From contig CAYLUD010000002.1 in the NCBI GenBank assembly GCA_964386785.1, forward strand, positions 13,689-77,688: a stretch of DNA of 64,000 nucleotides, written 5' to 3'. The notes under the pieces are model-generated. The model saw only the letters and a list, made by a program, of their open reading frames with translations. It ran no database searches and was not told the origin of the DNA. Both the position numbers and the translations under genes were made by a program. The DNA comes from SZAS-3 sp964386785 (lineage in GTDB: Bacteria > Chlamydiota > Chlamydiia > Chlamydiales > JAAKFR01). Shown one piece after another: positions 36,832 through 45,212 of this stretch (positions are counted from its first letter, which is position 1; every line of letters begins with the position of its first letter).

Positions 36832-37211
36832 TTTATGGATTGGGATCTGATATTCTAAGTATTCAACGTATTCGCAAAGCATTGCAACGATATGGTGATC
36901 GCTTTTTAGCTCGTCACCTGACAGAAGCAGAGCAACAATACTGTCTCAAATATCAGGATCCCGTCCCTCGTATTGCGGGTCGATTTGCAGGCAAGGAAGC
37001 GATTGTCAAGGCTCTGGGTACAGGCTTTCGATTTGAAGGGCAATGGCTATCTATAGAGATTGTAAATGATGCTTTAGGTAAGCCTACCGTATTGTTACAT
37101 CCTCTACTATCCACTCACCTGCCCCCCTCTCTACAAATTCTACTTTCCATTAGTCATTGCAAGGAGTACGCTATGGCTACAGCAATTGCAATAGGGACTT
37201 CACATGGATAG
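36828..37211 (+). CDS. acpS: Holo-[acyl-carrier-protein] synthase AcpS
   Basis: Attaches 4'-phosphopantetheine from CoA to apo-ACP, needed by the fab enzymes. 127 aa, normal length. Metal-binding Asp8 (YGLGSDIL) and Glu57 ([16 protein letters not shown]) are present, as is the C-terminal [17 protein letters not shown]. The start overlaps the CT101-like gene by four bases (ATGA), and the end overlaps trxB by eight, so the three are cotranslated. Confidence 0.95.
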   Translation: MIYGLGSDILSIQRIRKALQRYGDRFLARHLTEAEQQYCLKYQDPVPRIAGRFAGKEAIVKALGTGFRFEGQWLSIEIVNDALGKPTVLLHPLLSTHLPPSLQILLSISHCKEYAMATAIAIGTSHG

Positions 37212-38145
37212 GAAGCGTTTAGTGATTATCGGTTCAGGGCCAGCTGGTTATACGGCAGCTCTTTATGCGGCTCGTGCTGAGCTCTCACCCACGTTATATG
37301 AAGGTTTTTTTTCTGGCCCCGCGGGAGGGCAACTAATGACTACAACCGAGGTCGAAAATTATCCAGGTTTTCCTGAGGGTATCTCGGGGCCGAAACTCAT
37401 GGAGGCCATGCGACAACAAGCAGCTCGTTTTGGCACGCAGTTTCTGACTGAGGACGTGACTCGCGTGGATTTAAGTCAGCGACCCTTTGTGATAGAAGGA
37501 GCTCACACGACCCTATCAGCAGACGCGCTGATTATTGCGACAGGAGCTACTGCGAAGCGACTAGAGATTGAGGGTGCTGGTGAAGATGGCTTTTGGCAAA
37601 AAGGAGTAACGGCTTGCGCGGTCTGTGATGGAGCCATGCCCATTTTCCGTAATCAGCCTTTATTTGTAATTGGTGGAGGAGACTCTGCAGTAGAAGAGGC
37701 TATCTATCTAACAAAATATGGAAGCAAGGTCTATATCGTACACCGCAGAGGGGAACTCCGCGCCTCTAAAATTATGGCGCAACGGGCCCTGCATCATCCA
37801 AAAATTGAAGTGCTTTGGAATCAAGAAATCATTAAGGTTTCTGGTGATCGTATTGTACGTGCCGTGACCTTGCAAGACACGCGTTCCAAACAAACCGAGG
37901 AACGTCCTGCGGGAGGCGTCTTTTTTGCTATCGGCCATGAGCCCAATGTCTCGTTCTTACAGGGCCAACTCAAAACAGGGGCTCATGGTTACATCGCAGT
38001 AACGCCAGGAACCACGCAAACTTCTATAGAGGGGGTGTTTGCTTGTGGGGATGTGCAAGATCCTATCTATCGTCAAGCTATTACTGCAGCGGGTAGCGGC
38101 TGCATGGCAGCTCTAGAAGTAGAGCGTTGGTTACAGGGGCACTGA
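37204..38145 (+). CDS. trxB: Thioredoxin reductase
   Basis: NADPH-dependent flavoenzyme that reduces thioredoxin. 313 aa. FAD-binding [18 protein letters not shown] at the N-terminus; redox pair Cys138 and Cys141 in [14 protein letters not shown]-binding [27 protein letters not shown]-terminal [28 protein letters not shown]. Cytoplasmic. The last gene of its operon. Reducing power from TrxB may matter for a cysteine-rich envelope (the ompA product here has 11 Cys). Confidence 0.96.
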   Translation: MDRKRLVIIGSGPAGYTAALYAARAELSPTLYEGFFSGPAGGQLMTTTEVENYPGFPEGISGPKLMEAMRQQAARFGTQFLTEDVTRVDLSQRPFVIEGAHTTLSADALIIATGATAKRLEIEGAGEDGFWQKGVTACAVCDGAMPIFRNQPLFVIGGGDSAVEEAIYLTKYGSKVYIVHRRGELRASKIMAQRALHHPKIEVLWNQEIIKVSGDRIVRAVTLQDTRSKQTEERPAGGVFFAIGHEPNVSFLQGQLKTGAHGYIAVTPGTTQTSIEGVFACGDVQDPIYRQAITAAGSGCMAALEVERWLQGH

Positions 38146-38200
38146 GCCTAGCCCCCTTTTGGCTTAATCCGTCGTGACGCAATCCATGCGAACAAACTCA

Positions 38201-38233
38201 CTAAACAAAAGAGGCAGGGATGTCCCCTGCCTC
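38201..38233 (-). terminator. Rho-independent terminator of hctB
   Basis: Perfect 9-bp stem GAGGCAGGG / CCCTGCCTC with a 5-base loop at 38211-38233, followed on the minus strand by TTTTGTTT. It starts 33 bp after the hctB stop and is well placed to end that transcript; on the plus strand it could also slow transcription from trxB, but no T run follows there. Confidence 0.8.
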
Positions 38234-38265
38234 TACTTCCGTTGCCTCCCTCTTGTACAGGGGAC

Positions 38266-38787
38266 TTAGCAACTGATGTGTTTGCCGTAAGCTTTCAATA
38301 CTTGGTTTTTCCAATTATTGGAATGTTTACGGTTCGATCGATTCCATCGAGACGAAGCTAAAAGAGGAGCTTTTGTTAGTAATGTCTCTACGATGGATTG
38401 TCGTCGTTTTGCACCACTACGAGTAGCAGTTTTTTTAGCAGCAGGTCTTTTTACAGCTTTCTTTGCTACAGTGCGTTTTACAGCTTTTTTAGCAGCAGGT
38501 CTTTTTGCTGCTTTCTTAACAACTTTTTTCTTTGCTGCAGTGCGTTTTACAGCTTTTTTGGCAGCAGGTCTTTTTGCTGCTTTCTTAACAACTTTTTTCT
38601 TTGCTGTAGTACGTTTTACAGTTTTTTTAGCAGCAGTTTTTTTTGCTACTTTTTTCACGACTTTTTTCTTTGTTGCAGTGCGTTTTACAGCTTTTTTCAC
38701 AGAACGTTTGGCTGTGCTTTTGCTTGCAACTTTTTTAGTCGTCGAGCGTTTTGAAGAATGACGAGCCTTAGCGGTGCGTCTCAGCAT
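38266..38787 (-). CDS. hctB: Histone H1-like DNA-binding protein Hc2
   Basis: Condenses the chromosome in the infectious elementary body. 173 aa, extremely rich in Lys, Ala, Arg and Thr. Residues 15-140 are a tandem array of short units of the type KRTAAKKKVVKKAAKRPAAK, including two near-identical 23-24 residue blocks. The C-terminus differs: SSRWNRSNRKHSNNWKNQVL, ending HISC. Repeat number varies widely between strains in this family. A good AGGAGG SD precedes the ATG, and a sigma-28-type promoter lies upstream, as expected for late expression. The position next to pepA-ssb-slc1 matches C. trachomatis CT046-CT043. Confidence 0.93.
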   Translation of the reverse strand: MLRRTAKARHSSKRSTTKKVASKSTAKRSVKKAVKRTATKKKVVKKVAKKTAAKKTVKRTTAKKKVVKKAAKRPAAKKAVKRTAAKKKVVKKAAKRPAAKKAVKRTVAKKAVKRPAAKKTATRSGAKRRQSIVETLLTKAPLLASSRWNRSNRKHSNNWKNQVLKAYGKHISC

Positions 38788-38827
38788 GGTTTCCTCCTAC
38801 ATTGTTCATAGCCATTGCCTATTTCAT

Positions 38828-38855
38828 CTATCGGCAGACCTAAGGAGAGACTTTA
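38828..38855 (-). promoter_or_regulatory. Sigma-28 type promoter of hctB
   Basis: On the minus strand: TAAAGTCT, a 12-base spacer, then GCCGATAG. The known sigma-28 consensus is TAAAGTTT-N11-GCCGATAA, so 14 of 16 positions match with one extra spacer base. The hctB start codon lies about 40 bases downstream. In C. trachomatis hctB is the classic sigma-28 target, so this fits late-stage control. Confidence 0.85.
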
Positions 38856-38860
38856 GAAAA

Positions 38861-38892
38861 AAAAGAAAAAAAATTTCTCTCGAGCCCGAGAG
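38861..38892 (-). terminator. Terminator after pepA, just upstream of the hctB promoter
   Basis: Stem CTCTCG / CGAGAG with a 4-base loop (38877-38892), followed on the minus strand by a T-rich stretch (AAATTTTTTTTC, then more T). It begins 7 bp after the pepA stop and separates the slc1-ssb-pepA transcript from the late hctB unit. Confidence 0.75.
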
Positions 38893-38898
38893 GAAGTT

Positions 38899-40377
38899 TT
38901 ATGTGCCTGAATTAGAGTTAGATAAATTTTCCAAAAAAGAAATCAACAAACGTACTCCCCAACCAATCCCCCCACGTCCCCATTCACGCAAGGGTTTTTC
39001 TAGGAATGCTGGGCCGGCACAATCAATATGAGCCCAAGGTACATGATGTTTTTTAACAAAGTGATTCAAGAACAGGGCGCCGGTAATGGACCCACCAGCT
39101 CGACCTCCAATATTGCACAGGTCAGCTTGGAAAGATTCTAATTTCTTTGTATAGGGGGCATATAAAGGCATGCGCCATAGGGGCTCGCCTACTTGATCGG
39201 CAGCTTGCATTAACTGATTTGCTAAGAGATCTTGATTACAAAACAGACCTGCAATCTCATCTCCCAATGCAACCACTACAGATCCAGTTAAGGTAGCGAG
39301 ATCAATCACTCGAGATGGAGCGAGATGTTGTAAGGCATAACTTAATGCATCCGCCAAGATCAGACGACCTTCAGCATCCGTATCACCTACCTCCACTCTA
39401 GAACCATCGTAGGCTTGGAATACATCACCTGGTTTATAGCTAGCTGGGCCAATTGCATTTTCGGTAGCTGGAACCACGGCAGTCACATTGATAGGCAATT
39501 TCAAGCGTGCAGCTACTTGCAGTGTAGCAAGCACGGCTGCAGCTCCCGACATATCACCCCGCATGGTTGCCATGCCAGAGGTTTTTAAGTCTAATCCCCC
39601 TGTATCAAATGTGACACCCTTTCCTACCAATACGGTGTGGTCTGCATGGTGAGGATTTCCTGTATATCGAACTACGATCAATCGAGGTTCGACCGAAGCA
39701 CCCTGAGAGACTGCTTGAAACAGCCCCATGTTATGTTCTTGAATTTCTTTTGGTCCCCAGATGGTCAGGTCCACATTTGAGTCCACTTCATTCACCCATG
39801 TCGAGGTAGCTTGAGCTAGGTACTCAGGAGTAACTGTGTGGGCGCTTTCATTAATGACATCCCTAGCCCACATTACCCCATGAAAGAGCATGAAGTGGCG
39901 ACGAAGGGCATCTTGTTCTACTAACGAAAGGTCTATCCAATGCAATTGGGGACGAAAATCCGTTCGTTTTTGTTTTGGCCATACGTAAGAGGCAAAAGCC
40001 CATCCCTCAAAGGAAAGAATGGGAGTCTGAGAAGCGAACGGCAGGCTCTTCACCTGAGGCATAGAGACTGATTCCCATTTCTTTTCCATGCAGTACTGCG
40101 CAACATGATAATAGGCTAGTCGGAACGAATCAGGAGAGCATTCAGCTTGCTTACCTAAACCGAAGCATAGGTAACGCTGTCCTTGAGGGCCATACACGAG
40201 CAGTCTTTCATCTTTTTTTCCTCGAAAATCCTCTAAATACGAGGAATGGCCTATATTCGGGAGAGGAACAGTGGAAGCAGGCAAAGGCTCCTTTTCTCCT
40301 TCAAAAAAAGGAAGGATCAGACCACCTTTGCCTCGTAAAAGATCTTTTTCTTGCACCATTTCAAACAAGACAGTCAC
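38899..40377 (-). CDS. pepA: Cytosol (leucyl) aminopeptidase, M17
   Basis: Removes N-terminal residues from peptides using two metal ions. 492 aa. The M17 C-terminal catalytic domain is complete: VGKGVTFDTGGLDLKTSGMATMRGDMSGAAAV (metal ligands and catalytic Lys), then VEVGDTDAEGRLILADALSYA, which carries the NTDAEGR-type signature (here DTDAEGR), and a C-terminal WAHIDCAGPAFLE. The first 170 residues are the usual variable N-terminal domain. It follows ssb by 6 bp, same order as CT044-CT045 in C. trachomatis. Confidence 0.96.
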   Translation of the reverse strand: MTVLFEMVQEKDLLRGKGGLILPFFEGEKEPLPASTVPLPNIGHSSYLEDFRGKKDERLLVYGPQGQRYLCFGLGKQAECSPDSFRLAYYHVAQYCMEKKWESVSMPQVKSLPFASQTPILSFEGWAFASYVWPKQKRTDFRPQLHWIDLSLVEQDALRRHFMLFHGVMWARDVINESAHTVTPEYLAQATSTWVNEVDSNVDLTIWGPKEIQEHNMGLFQAVSQGASVEPRLIVVRYTGNPHHADHTVLVGKGVTFDTGGLDLKTSGMATMRGDMSGAAAVLATLQVAARLKLPINVTAVVPATENAIGPASYKPGDVFQAYDGSRVEVGDTDAEGRLILADALSYALQHLAPSRVIDLATLTGSVVVALGDEIAGLFCNQDLLANQLMQAADQVGEPLWRMPLYAPYTKKLESFQADLCNIGGRAGGSITGALFLNHFVKKHHVPWAHIDCAGPAFLEKPLREWGRGGIGWGVRLLISFLENLSNSNSGT

Positions 40378-40383
40378 CTAAAG

Positions 40384-40818
40384 TCAAAAAGGAAGGTCGT
40401 CTTGAACATGGCCAGCCATGGCAGCGTCGCCTGCGCCGTAAGCAGCCTGAGATTGTAATGACATGACATCAGCTCCACTAGAAGAAAAAGAATCTTTTGC
40501 TTCAGGTTTACCAAACGGACTGAACTTTACAATCTCAGCATTGAGACTCAATGAAACAGCTACGGAACCATCCTTGGCTGTATAGGTTTCAGGTTTACCC
40601 ATATCCCCGATGATTAATACGGAAGCCCCTTTTTTCAGATAGGGCACCATCTTATCATAACGATCCCCCCAGATACTCACGCGCCACCATACGGTTTCTT
40701 CAGCTCCGGCTTGACGAACCCGAGTAGCCACTCGAAGCCCCACTACCTTCTTACCAGAAGCAGTAAAGCGTTCCTCAGCATCAGCTCCTAAAAAACCTGC
40801 AATTTCCACTAAAATCAT
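40384..40818 (-). CDS. ssb: Single-stranded DNA-binding protein
   Basis: Coats single-stranded DNA in replication and repair. 144 aa: OB-fold in residues 1-105 (motifs EIAGFLGADAEERFTASGKKVVGLRVATR, VWWRVSIWGDRYDKM, VLIIGDMGKPETYTAKDG), a short flexible linker, and the acidic tip DDLPF that binds partner proteins. Lies between slc1 and pepA on the minus strand with 17-bp and 6-bp gaps, so one operon. Confidence 0.95.
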   Translation of the reverse strand: MILVEIAGFLGADAEERFTASGKKVVGLRVATRVRQAGAEETVWWRVSIWGDRYDKMVPYLKKGASVLIIGDMGKPETYTAKDGSVAVSLSLNAEIVKFSPFGKPEAKDSFSSSGADVMSLQSQAAYGAGDAAMAGHVQDDLPF

Positions 40819-40835
40819 ATCGACTCCAACAAACT

Positions 40836-41354
40836 TTATGCTCGAATTGGCCCTGGTCCAGATCCTCCACCTAGGGAAGGGGCAGGCGCTGCAGCTCCTT
40901 GTGGGGGCTTAGGCATGGTATCTACGCTAGGCTCACGACCAGCAGAAATATCTGCGCAGACGGTGCGCCATTTTTCTACGGTTTCGACAAACAAGGGAGT
41001 AAATGCGCGTAGAAGAGTGGTCACACTGTAAGCCATATCAAGAACGCAATGCATCAGAATGAGTTCCTCTTTTACAGCAACTCCTACACCGCCTCCAGCC
41101 ATTTGGCCTCCCAACATGGATCCAGTTAGCAATTTTTCATACAATTTCAATAGAATACGCTCGTTCTTGGGAAGTCCATCGAGTAAAGGAGAGTAAATAT
41201 AGAGACGATCCGAATTAGGTTCATAAGTCAGGTGCATAGAGAAGGCGTCATCGATTCCCAGGATGCATGTATTGTTTTCATCGAATTGCAAACCTGATAA
41301 TCCAAGTTCCTTGCCAAGCTCTTTTAAATTTTCTTTAGCATTCTCAAACGACAT
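40836..41354 (-). CDS. slc1: Slc1-like type III secretion chaperone (CT043 homologue)
   Basis: 172 aa acidic protein of the CesT/SycE-like chaperone group. The N-terminal LKELGKELGLSGLQFDENNTCILGIDD and the following HLTYEPNSDRLYIYSPLL have the helix-strand pattern of these chaperones. The last 35 residues are proline/glycine-rich and probably disordered. In C. trachomatis Slc1 (CT043) binds several early effectors, including TarP, and lies next to ssb, exactly as here. The upstream spacer (41355-41593) is AT-rich with no further gene seen. Confidence 0.85.
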   Translation of the reverse strand: MSFENAKENLKELGKELGLSGLQFDENNTCILGIDDAFSMHLTYEPNSDRLYIYSPLLDGLPKNERILLKLYEKLLTGSMLGGQMAGGGVGVAVKEELILMHCVLDMAYSVTTLLRAFTPLFVETVEKWRTVCADISAGREPSVDTMPKPPQGAAAPAPSLGGGSGPGPIRA

Positions 41355-41593
41355 AATAAAAACCCCTGAAGATAAAAATTGACCTAGTCTACCTTATACC
41401 AATTTGATCGATTTTATCCTACGAGATTCTAAGACTATTACCCGGAAAAAAAAGGGATATTCTCACGATTAAACACTGAGAAAATTCGATTACCACACAC
41501 ATTTTTTTCATAAGCTTACATGCGATTGTAAATTTATCAAAAATTAATAAATTTAAAATAAAATGAATTCTATCACAAATTAGGAGAATAAAT

Positions 41594-42449
41594 ATGACGG
41601 CCTCAGAAATAGACCCAAGAAAAAATATGAATGACTTAGAAATAGACCCAAGAAAAAATATGGGCACCCAACCTACTCACCCGAGTTGGTATTGGACTGC
41701 TATGGCGGTGGGAGCTTTAGTAATCGTTGTAGGGACAAGCATAGGAGTCATGGGCTTACTACAAGCTCATAAAGTGATTGCGTTACCTAAGCAGCTGGCA
41801 TCCTCTATTGGTTCTCTTGCCACCCATCCGAACAACTGGGGTTTATGGACTCTAACGTTAGGTAGTGTGGCAGTAGGAGCTGTCGCAATTGTGTATGGGG
41901 TCAGAAAACGAAATAAAGCGATGGTTCATTTCCAGGATAATCCGATAAATCCCCTATCCCCTCAGCTACAACGAAATAAAGCGATGGTTCATTTCCAGGA
42001 TAATCCGATAAATCCCCTATCCCCNNNNNNNNNNNNNNNNNNNNNNNNNNNNNNNNNNNNNNNNNNNNNNNNNNNNNNNNNNNNNNNNNNNNNNNNNNNN
42101 NNNNNNNNNNNNNNNNNNNNNNNNTAAGCTACAGTGGGCCTGCGCAAACAATTTCAATGCCATAAAAGAAAAATTTTCTCTATACAACAAAGATTCAGAA
42201 CATTATGGTAAGTTGCCAGATACTGCAGCTGGCTTGTATCAGCAAGAGACAGAGGAAGAAGGCCAGAAGAATCATTATTATTGGATCGTGATAAGAACTT
42301 GTCGTGGGGAATTGCACTGTACTAAATTCTTAAAAGAAGATACAATAAAATCTTTAAAAGAAGAATTGGAGAAACAAAATTATTCTTTATTCGGCTTCGA
42401 CCAGTATTTTCAGGAAAGCCACAGCGCCCCCCCCCCCCCGACAATCTGA
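41594..42449 (+). CDS. Inc-like two-TM protein with internal repeats, interrupted by the assembly gap
   Basis: Excellent SD (AGGAG, 7-base spacing) before the ATG at 41594. Before the gap 143 residues are seen: a duplicated EIDPRKNM motif with 11-residue period, TM1 near residues 34-56 (WTAMAVGALVIVVGTSIGVMG), a 25-residue loop, TM2 near 83-102, then 21-residue tandem repeats beginning RNKAMVHFQDNPINPLSPQ. After the gap a frame stays open from the first complete codon: it begins KLQW, matching the end of a repeat, and runs 107 residues with a charged helical part (TIKSLKEELEKQNYS) to a stop at 42449. I therefore treat both parts as one gene, although the 100 N hides the frame. Two close membrane segments without a signal peptide suggest an inclusion membrane protein. 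Confidence 0.55.
41606..41662 (+). repeat. 33-bp-period duplication at the 5' end of the Inc-like gene
   Basis: Two identical 24-base copies (41606-41629 and 41639-41662) encoding EIDPRKNM twice, with a 33-bp period. In-frame, so it changes protein length in 11-residue steps. Confidence 0.85.
41909..42024 (+). repeat. 63-bp tandem repeat running into the assembly gap
   Basis: First copy 41909-41971 and second copy 41972-42024, identical until the N run cuts the second. Each copy encodes 21 residues. The sequence right after the gap (AAGCTACAG) resembles the end of a unit, so the hidden part is likely more copies. Confidence 0.9.
42025..42124. other. Assembly gap of 100 N
   Basis: Exactly 100 N, the usual size for a gap of unknown length. 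It begins inside a tandem repeat, which explains the failed assembly. Confidence 0.99.
42428..42439 (+). repeat. Poly-C tract of 12 near the end of the Inc-like gene
   Basis: Twelve consecutive C. In the present frame it gives SAPPPPTI and stop; one more C would replace the tail with a longer one (DNLTAVHTEEISHHASLT), one fewer would stop sooner. Homopolymer tracts of this kind drive phase variation in chlamydial pmp genes. It could also be a sequencing artefact. Confidence 0.75.
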
Positions 42450-42480
42450 CAGCAGTGCACACTGAAGAAATCTCTCATCA

Positions 42481-42528
42481 CGCCAGTTTGACATAAGAAA
42501 TCATGACGCATACTTTATGGATGCAAAC
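42481..42528. repeat. Dispersed 48-bp repeat, copy B
   Basis: Partner of the copy at 11553-11600 (40/48 identical). The minus strand reads LYFPKEELEFASIKYAS and stop. It contains TTGACA and, 17 bases later, TACTTT, which resembles a promoter read to the right; copy A keeps only the TTGACA. Confidence 0.5.
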
Positions 42529-42599
42529 TCTAGCTCTTCTTTTGGGAAATAAAGCCTAGGCTTGTCCTTTCTCAAACAATAGGTAGCTAGGCCCGCCAC

Positions 42600-42921
42600 T
42601 AGATTGAGGCGCTTGAGAAAGCGCGTTCCAGAGATTTTTAATTCAGACCAGGGAATCCAGTTTACTTCAAGAGAGTTTGTTGCAAAGCTTGAGGAAAGAA
42701 AGATAAAAGTGAGCATGGATGGCAAAGGGAGGGCTTTTAATAACATATTCGTAGAGAGGCTCTGGAGGACGGTGAAACATGAGGAAGTGTACATCAAAAG
42801 GTACGAGACTGGATTCAGAGCACAGGAAGGATTGAGTACATACTTCCCATTCTATAACATGAAGAGGCCTCACCAAGCTCTTGAGTACAGAACACCCTAT
42901 GAGGTGCACTTTGGGCTTTAA
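42600..42921 (+). pseudogene. Truncated IS3-family transposase (C-terminal integrase core)
   Basis: Residues match the end of an IS3-type DDE transposase: PEIFNSDQGIQFTSREF (second Asp), SMDGKGRAFNNIFVERLWR (catalytic Glu), then YNMKRPHQALEYRTPYEVHFG. The first half with the first Asp is missing, and a one-base frameshift near 42625 separates a preceding IEALEKA from the rest, so it is inactive. Arg codons are mostly AGG/AGA, unlike the CGN-rich neighbours, which points to foreign origin. The downstream GC-rich stretch to about 42995, with inverted CCCTTT/AAAGGG segments, may be the remains of the element's right end. Confidence 0.85.
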
Positions 42922-43028
42922 GATTTCCGGGACCCTGTCCCTTTCACCCTGGCAAAGGGATAGGTCCCTTTGCAATCCCCTTATACTGGTGTTGGGGGAG
43001 AGATAAGTACAACACTAGGGCATTCGAT

Positions 43029-43331
43029 TTAGAAGACGTTTTTTAGTCTTGATATTGAGGTCCAATTTACTTTACTGGCGTTACATAAGATCTCATTTAC
43101 AGTACACTCTTGCATTGGATTACCGACTTGCAACAAGGCCTCGCCTTCCTTCAGATTTCCATCTTTATCCCAATACAATTTCTTAATAACATGATGACCT
43201 TGCAACAGCACACAACATACTGTATTGATTGGAGGAAGTTGCAGACTCCTCAGTTTTTCTAATGTATTTTGTGAAATAGAACACGGTAATAGCCATCGTG
43301 AGTGTGGATGAGATACAGTCCCTGGTTTCAT
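43029..43331 (-). CDS. Small uncharacterised protein, 100 aa
   Basis: Not recognised. Soluble, 5 Cys, no signal peptide, with a beta-rich middle (NTVCCVLLQGHHVIKKLYWDKDGNLKEGEALLQVG) and a polar end. It lies between the IS3 remnant and the cyo operon. The frame upstream of the ATG carries no clear SD. It might be a decayed remnant of a longer gene. Confidence 0.4.
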   Translation of the reverse strand: MKPGTVSHPHSRWLLPCSISQNTLEKLRSLQLPPINTVCCVLLQGHHVIKKLYWDKDGNLKEGEALLQVGNPMQECTVNEILCNASKVNWTSISRLKNVF

Positions 43332-43439
43332 GAATATACAAGCTCCGTTCCCGTTACAATTCCGGGCAGGCTACACAATTTGATAGTAGAAATCAAGTAT
43401 TCGACAATGCTTTTTGGATATCTATTTCTCTATCCATCT

Positions 43440-44297
43440 CTAGAAGAGCTTGAGAAGTGGAAAAGAAAGGGCAGCTGAAAAGCCCATAATCACAAATAGA
43501 GAAACTGCAAACATTTGTCTCGCCCACCTGATGTTATCGGCAACTCGAAACCCACGAATCGAAAGAAGGAGCCATACCACCCCTAGGAGACCTGCAATCA
43601 CCAGATAAAGATGTCCTGTGTAGCCTAAAAAAGGGAGCAACAGCAGAGCAACGAAAAAGGCGAGAATGTAACCAAGCATGTGGACCTTAGTTATCTGTAC
43701 GCCTTTTTGCAAGGGAAGAACAGGGATATTTGCTCGTCTATAATCTTCCAGGCGATACATGGCAATCGCATAAAAATGAGGCATTTGCCATAGAACAAGA
43801 ATGGAAAACAGAAGAATAGCTGGCAGATCGATGCGATTTGCTATTGCGACATATCCCACTACAGGAGGCATCGCACCTGAAATACTGCCAATGAGCGTTG
43901 CATATGTGGTATGGTGTTTACAGAGACTATAGAGAGCTACGTAAATTACAAAGCCAAGGGAAGCGACGAGCCAAGCTAACAAATTAACAAACGCCAATAA
44001 AATCACGCTACCGGTCAACCCTAAGATCACGGAGAACACGATTGCTCGTTTTCCAGAAATCAACCCTTTTGCTAAAGGACGCTCTTTTGTCCTGCTCATT
44101 TTTTGATCACTGACTCTGTCGATATAGTTATTGCAGACACAAGCTGCTGCGATTACCATGCCGAGGCCTATCAGCATTGTGACAAATATGCCGAAGCTAA
44201 AACTGGCTTCAGCGGCGAGTGCACACCCAGCTATAGTGGTAATCAAATTACCCATAATAATTCCTGGTTTTGTCAGCATATAATAGGTTTTTAACAT
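43440..44297 (-). CDS. cyoE: Protohaem IX farnesyltransferase (haem O synthase)
   Basis: Adds a farnesyl group to haem B to make haem O for the bo3 oxidase. UbiA-type prenyltransferase, 285 aa, with about eight membrane segments. Motif NNYIDRVSDQKMSRTKERPLA carries the Asp-rich prenyl-diphosphate site (NxxxDxxxDxxM). LGFVIYVALYSLCKHHTTYATLIGSISGAMPPVVGYVA and WQMPHFYAIAMYRLEDY are also typical. Last gene of the cyo operon, 3 bp after cyoD. Confidence 0.95.
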   Translation of the reverse strand: MLKTYYMLTKPGIIMGNLITTIAGCALAAEASFSFGIFVTMLIGLGMVIAAACVCNNYIDRVSDQKMSRTKERPLAKGLISGKRAIVFSVILGLTGSVILLAFVNLLAWLVASLGFVIYVALYSLCKHHTTYATLIGSISGAMPPVVGYVAIANRIDLPAILLFSILVLWQMPHFYAIAMYRLEDYRRANIPVLPLQKGVQITKVHMLGYILAFFVALLLLPFLGYTGHLYLVIAGLLGVVWLLLSIRGFRVADNIRWARQMFAVSLFVIMGFSAALSFPLLKLF

Positions 44298-44300
44298 AGA

Positions 44301-44618
44301 TTATCCCATGGGTGGCATCACTCGTTCATTTAAACTCACCATAATCCACAGCGATCCAAAAAACACAATCGAGAGGATCAATAGCATGAGCATAAAAACA
44401 AAAAGATTAGATCGGGGTTTGGCTTCGGTTCCTAAGTGTAGAAACAAGATAAATTGCACAGCTGCCTGGATGAGAGCTAAGACTGTCAGTGTGATATTCA
44501 AGGTCCATCCTTCGAGGACTTTTTGAACAGCAAGAAAATAGGCAAGGAAAACTAGGAAAAGACAAGCTAAGAATCCCGTAATATAGGCTTTTAATGAGCC
44601 GTGATCTACATCTTTCAT
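44301..44618 (-). CDS. cyoD: Cytochrome bo3 ubiquinol oxidase subunit IV
   Basis: 105 aa with three membrane segments (ITGFLACLFLVFLAYFLAV, ITLTVLALIQAAVQFILFLHL, NLFVFMLMLLILSIVFFGSLWIM). The LALIQAAVQFILFLHLG stretch is characteristic of CyoD. Small accessory subunit of the oxidase. Its start codon lies directly at the cyoC stop, so they are coupled. Confidence 0.92.
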   Translation of the reverse strand: MKDVDHGSLKAYITGFLACLFLVFLAYFLAVQKVLEGWTLNITLTVLALIQAAVQFILFLHLGTEAKPRSNLFVFMLMLLILSIVFFGSLWIMVSLNERVMPPMG

Positions 44619-45206
44619 CTATGCTGCTCCTATCAAATAAACAAATGTGAAGATAAAAATCCAAACGACATCTAGAAAATGCCAAAATAGGCGAAAGCAA
44701 GCGAGCCGCTTCTGGACTATCCAGGTGAGCTCTTTACAATAAACTTGTACGCTCATCACGCCGATCCAGATCAGTCCAAAAGAAACATGCAACCCATGAG
44801 TGCCCACAAGAGTGAAGTAGGAGGATAAGAAGGCACTTTCTTTCCAACTATGTCCCTCATGTACGAGGTTAACAAATTCAAACAACTCCATACCTACAAA
44901 GCTGGCTCCTAAAACGAAGGTACCCACCAGGCTCATCAGCGTAGCCGATTTATGTTGTTTGTTGGCCGCTATACCTACCAAGCCTGAGACAAAACTACTA
45001 GCTAGAAGCAACAAGGTCTCGATCAACATAAATGGCATGCTAAAGATCTCTCTTCCAGGATGGGGCGGGAAGGCTGTTGCTTGCAAGACAGCAAATGTAG
45101 CAAAGAGCATCCCAAACAAGATGCAATCGGTCATTAAATAGACCCAAAAACCAAACAGGGTCTTGCGATAATTTTCTTGGTGCACGTCTATGGATTCTGT
45201 TGTCAT
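44619..45206 (-). CDS. cyoC: Cytochrome bo3 ubiquinol oxidase subunit III
   Basis: 195 aa haem-copper oxidase subunit III with five membrane segments. Motifs: GFWVYLMTDCILFGMLFATFAVLQ at the first helix, HEGHSWKESAFLSSYFTLVGTHGLHVSFGLIWIGVM (the family's THGxHV motif) and CFRLFWHFLDVVWIFIFTFVYLIG. Follows cyoB by 6 bp. It stabilises the complex and carries no metal. Confidence 0.95.
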   Translation of the reverse strand: MTTESIDVHQENYRKTLFGFWVYLMTDCILFGMLFATFAVLQATAFPPHPGREIFSMPFMLIETLLLLASSFVSGLVGIAANKQHKSATLMSLVGTFVLGASFVGMELFEFVNLVHEGHSWKESAFLSSYFTLVGTHGLHVSFGLIWIGVMSVQVYCKELTWIVQKRLACFRLFWHFLDVVWIFIFTFVYLIGAA

Positions 45207-45212
45207 ATCTTG

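Noticed and set aside
38318..38761. Long plus-strand frames opposite hctB (147 and 118 aa)
   Set aside because: They are mirror frames of the Lys/Ala repeat codons; their translation is repetitive Phe/Ala/Thr without any family pattern, while the minus frame is a clear Hc2 protein with SD and promoter.
42501..42797. Minus-strand 98 aa frame across the IS3 remnant
   Set aside because: Most of it is antisense to the transposase. Only its last 17 residues are shared with the repeat at 11553-11600, so I list the repeat instead of a gene.
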